A program made the position numbers and the translations under genes. Below are positions 5,959 to 7,659 of a DNA stretch of 7,659 bases, piece by piece (the first letter of the stretch is position 1; each line of letters opens with the position of its first letter). Origin of the DNA: an uncultured Bacteroidales bacterium (GTDB lineage: Bacteria; Bacteroidota; Bacteroidia; Bacteroidales; UBA932). Under the pieces are notes generated by a model. It was given only the letters and a program-made list of their open reading frames with translations. It ran no database searches and was not told the DNA's origin. The stretch is taken from NCBI GenBank assembly GCA_934702165.1, contig CAKUYG010000104.1:1-7659 (forward strand), written 5' to 3'.

Positions 5959-7659
5959 ATGAGAAAAACATTTTTGATTGCGGCTGCGGCGGTGCTTTCC
6001 ATCGTGGCCTGCCAGAAAGAGATGCCGGTCGCCCCTGAGGGGAACTACACCGTCCGTGCATCAAGAGAATCCGCCTCGGGCACAAAGTCCACAGTGTCAG
6101 ACGATGGAGCATTCGCCTGGAGCGCTGGCGATGCCATCGGCCTGTGGAACGGAAGCAAGTTCTGCGAACTCACGACAAGCATCGGCGGCAGCGCCACTGC
6201 TGATTTCATCGGAACAATGGAGGGTACGGCCCAGAGCTATGCCGTGTTCCCGTTTGCCCTCAATGCTAAAGTTGAATACGGGACAGTGAAAGTAGCCCTC
6301 TCTTCAAGCTATGAGTGGAAGTCCGGTGAGACCAACAGCCCTATGCTTGCCGAGTGCGGGGAAAATCCGACTGCTCTGACTTTCAAGCATCTTGGTGGCC
6401 TTGTCAAAGTAAGCGTGAAGAATGTCCCGGCCGAGGCGGCGAAGTTTGTGCTGACCGCCGACAAGGACATCGCCGGCGAGTACAGCGTGTCTGACGATGC
6501 TGAAGGCAATAAAATCATCAAGAGCGCCGGGACGGCTGAAAATACTTCAGTAGCATTCACGTTCACAGCCGGCACCGCCACTGAGATGGCTTTCTATGTG
6601 CCTGTCCCGGTGGGGGATTACAAGTTCGCCGTGGCCCTTCAGAAAGCAGACGGCACTCAGCTCTGGAGCTACGGCGGAGCTTCTGTCAACAAGGTGAAAC
6701 GTGCCGAATTTATTATAATGCCGGAACTCACATTTACGAAAATTCCAGGCACAGGAGAAGGAGTTGTAAATCCAGCTGAAACCCTTCAGAAACTTCTGAA
6801 TGCCGGTGGTAGCGTTACGCTTGACCGTGACTATACGGGAGATTTCAGTGTGCCGGCTAATGTCAAGGTGGATCTCAAGCTCAACGGGCACAACATCACC
6901 AATGTTTCCGGAGATACATTCACTGTTGGCCTCGGGGGTGAACTTACTATAAGCGGAGACGGCACGGTGGATAATGTTTCGCATGGACGCTCGTGCATCT
7001 ATAACAATGGTAAGGTAACTCTCAATGGTGGCGCGTATACCAGAAGCAAGGAGACTGGCGAGAATCCTACAACATCAGGTAAAAACAGCTATTATAATAT
7101 TCTCAACCATGGCGAACTTATCATCAATGAGGGCGTTACGGTCTATCAATCTGGAGCGTTTTCTTCACTGATTGACAACGGGTATTACGATTATAAGAAG
7201 TCAGATCCTCGTTTCGGGTATGTGGACGGAACCAACAATGCCGCCCCATCCCTCACAATCAATGGAGGTTCATTCTCTGGCGGTATAAATACTATAAAGA
7301 ATGATGACGGCGCAACACTTACGATAATAGGTGGCGAGTTCAGCAATACCACTCAGTCCTGCGTGCAGAATAATAATGTCGCCACCATCTCCGGAGGTAC
7401 ATACAATCCTGCCAAGGGTCATTCCGTAGAGTCGAAAGCGTACGCCGGAGAACATAATAAAGGTGAAACCAGCATAACTGGCGGAACTTTCAATGGCCCG
7501 CTCTACACTTATGGTGGCGGTACTTTCAAAATCTCCGGCGGCACATTCAATGACATGTCCGCTCTCAACTATTTGACAGATAAAGCAGATGTGACAGTGC
7601 TTGCTGCTGCTGGCACATACAAAGATGTATTCAAGGCCACAGCCGGAAAAGCATTGGTC
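5959..7659 (+). CDS. Surface lipoprotein: fimbrillin-like N-terminus plus GG[T/S][F/Y] beta-solenoid repeats, partial
   Basis: The frame is open for 567 codons and runs off the right edge. Residues 1-18 are a lipoprotein signal (basic start, hydrophobic core, lipobox IVAC with Cys18), followed by QKE, the kind of charged sequence linked to surface export of lipoproteins in Bacteroidetes. Residues about 28-260 resemble fimbrillin-like lipoproteins: TKSTVSDDG, then FAWSAGDAIGLW (52-63) and LTFKHLGGLVKVSVKNVP (140-157). Residues about 271-330 hold a segment typical of pectate-lyase-like adhesive regions (GGSVTLDRDY, VDLKLNGHNIT). From about 352 on, six GG[TSEA][FY] turns follow, probably stacking as a parallel beta-solenoid. 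It is most likely a surface adhesin or glycan-binding protein. No catalytic motif was recognised, and any anchoring or enzymatic C-terminus lies outside the window. It is divergent from the SusC/SusD operon. Confidence 0.9.
   Translation, partial: MRKTFLIAAAAVLSIVACQKEMPVAPEGNYTVRASRESASGTKSTVSDDGAFAWSAGDAIGLWNGSKFCELTTSIGGSATADFIGTMEGTAQSYAVFPFALNAKVEYGTVKVALSSSYEWKSGETNSPMLAECGENPTALTFKHLGGLVKVSVKNVPAEAAKFVLTADKDIAGEYSVSDDAEGNKIIKSAGTAENTSVAFTFTAGTATEMAFYVPVPVGDYKFAVALQKADGTQLWSYGGASVNKVKRAEFIIMPELTFTKIPGTGEGVVNPAETLQKLLNAGGSVTLDRDYTGDFSVPANVKVDLKLNGHNITNVSGDTFTVGLGGELTISGDGTVDNVSHGRSCIYNNGKVTLNGGAYTRSKETGENPTTSGKNSYYNILNHGELIINEGVTVYQSGAFSSLIDNGYYDYKKSDPRFGYVDGTNNAAPSLTINGGSFSGGINTIKNDDGATLTIIGGEFSNTTQSCVQNNNVATISGGTYNPAKGHSVESKAYAGEHNKGETSITGGTFNGPLYTYGGGTFKISGGTFNDMSALNYLTDKADVTVLAAAGTYKDVFKATAGKALV
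7012..7557 (+). repeat. Protein repeat region, six GG[TSEA][FY] turns
   Basis: Within the lipoprotein, related short segments recur at residues 354-360 (TLNGGAY), 433-439 (TINGGSF), 455-461 (TIIGGEF), 476-482 (TISGGTY), 505-511 (SITGGTF) and 524-530 (KISGGTF). Each is a beta-strand-like stretch followed by a Gly-Gly turn and an aromatic residue, with spacing of about 19-29 residues among the last five. Coding DNA here is visibly poorer in GC than the fimbrillin-like part. Confidence 0.8.

Overview
The window looks like chromosomal DNA from a member of the Bacteroidales. The evidence is a SusC/SusD outer-membrane nutrient-uptake pair, a surface lipoprotein with a fimbrillin-like N-terminus, Bacteroides-type promoters (TTTG, about 20 bp, TAnnTTTG) and the absence of strong Shine-Dalgarno sites. 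The coding DNA is fairly GC-rich for the order (36 of 60 bases in one SusC line counted by hand), which would suit Alistipes or a Cryptobacteroides-like lineage. I cannot fix the genus.

Layout. Positions 1-4929 carry a minus-strand operon: a complete SusC-like TonB-dependent transporter (1822-4929), then after 5 bp its SusD-like lipoprotein partner (1-1816, running off the left edge). Positions 4930-5791 are an 862-bp divergent intergenic region with no credible protein gene. It is packed with structure: the SusC promoter, two tandem copies of a TCCGG hairpin unit, an array of the 8-bp palindrome GTGCGCAC, two poly-G tracts, and a dyad next to a candidate plus-strand promoter. From 5792 the plus strand carries a 41-residue small protein (5792-5917). 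It is followed by a large surface lipoprotein (5959 to the right edge) with a fimbrillin-like N-terminal part and a C-terminal array of GG[TSEA][FY] repeats, probably a beta-solenoid.

How the parts fit together. SusC and SusD should form an outer-membrane channel with a lipoprotein lid that imports an oligosaccharide or peptide; no enzyme or regulator in the window names the substrate. The lipoprotein is probably displayed on the cell surface as an adhesin or binding protein. The small protein shares its transcript if the promoter call is right. The two transcription units diverge from one repeat-rich control region.

The most unusual signal is the palindrome array. Six perfect GTGCGCAC copies lie within 192 bp. 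Five of them plus one degenerate copy have start-to-start spacings of 20, 19, 31, 19 and 20 bp, which is close to 2, 2, 3, 2 and 2 helical turns and mirror-symmetric. This suggests an operator array, although a dispersed intergenic repeat family is a serious alternative. A 9-G tract lies in the probable leader of the small protein and lipoprotein and could vary in length.
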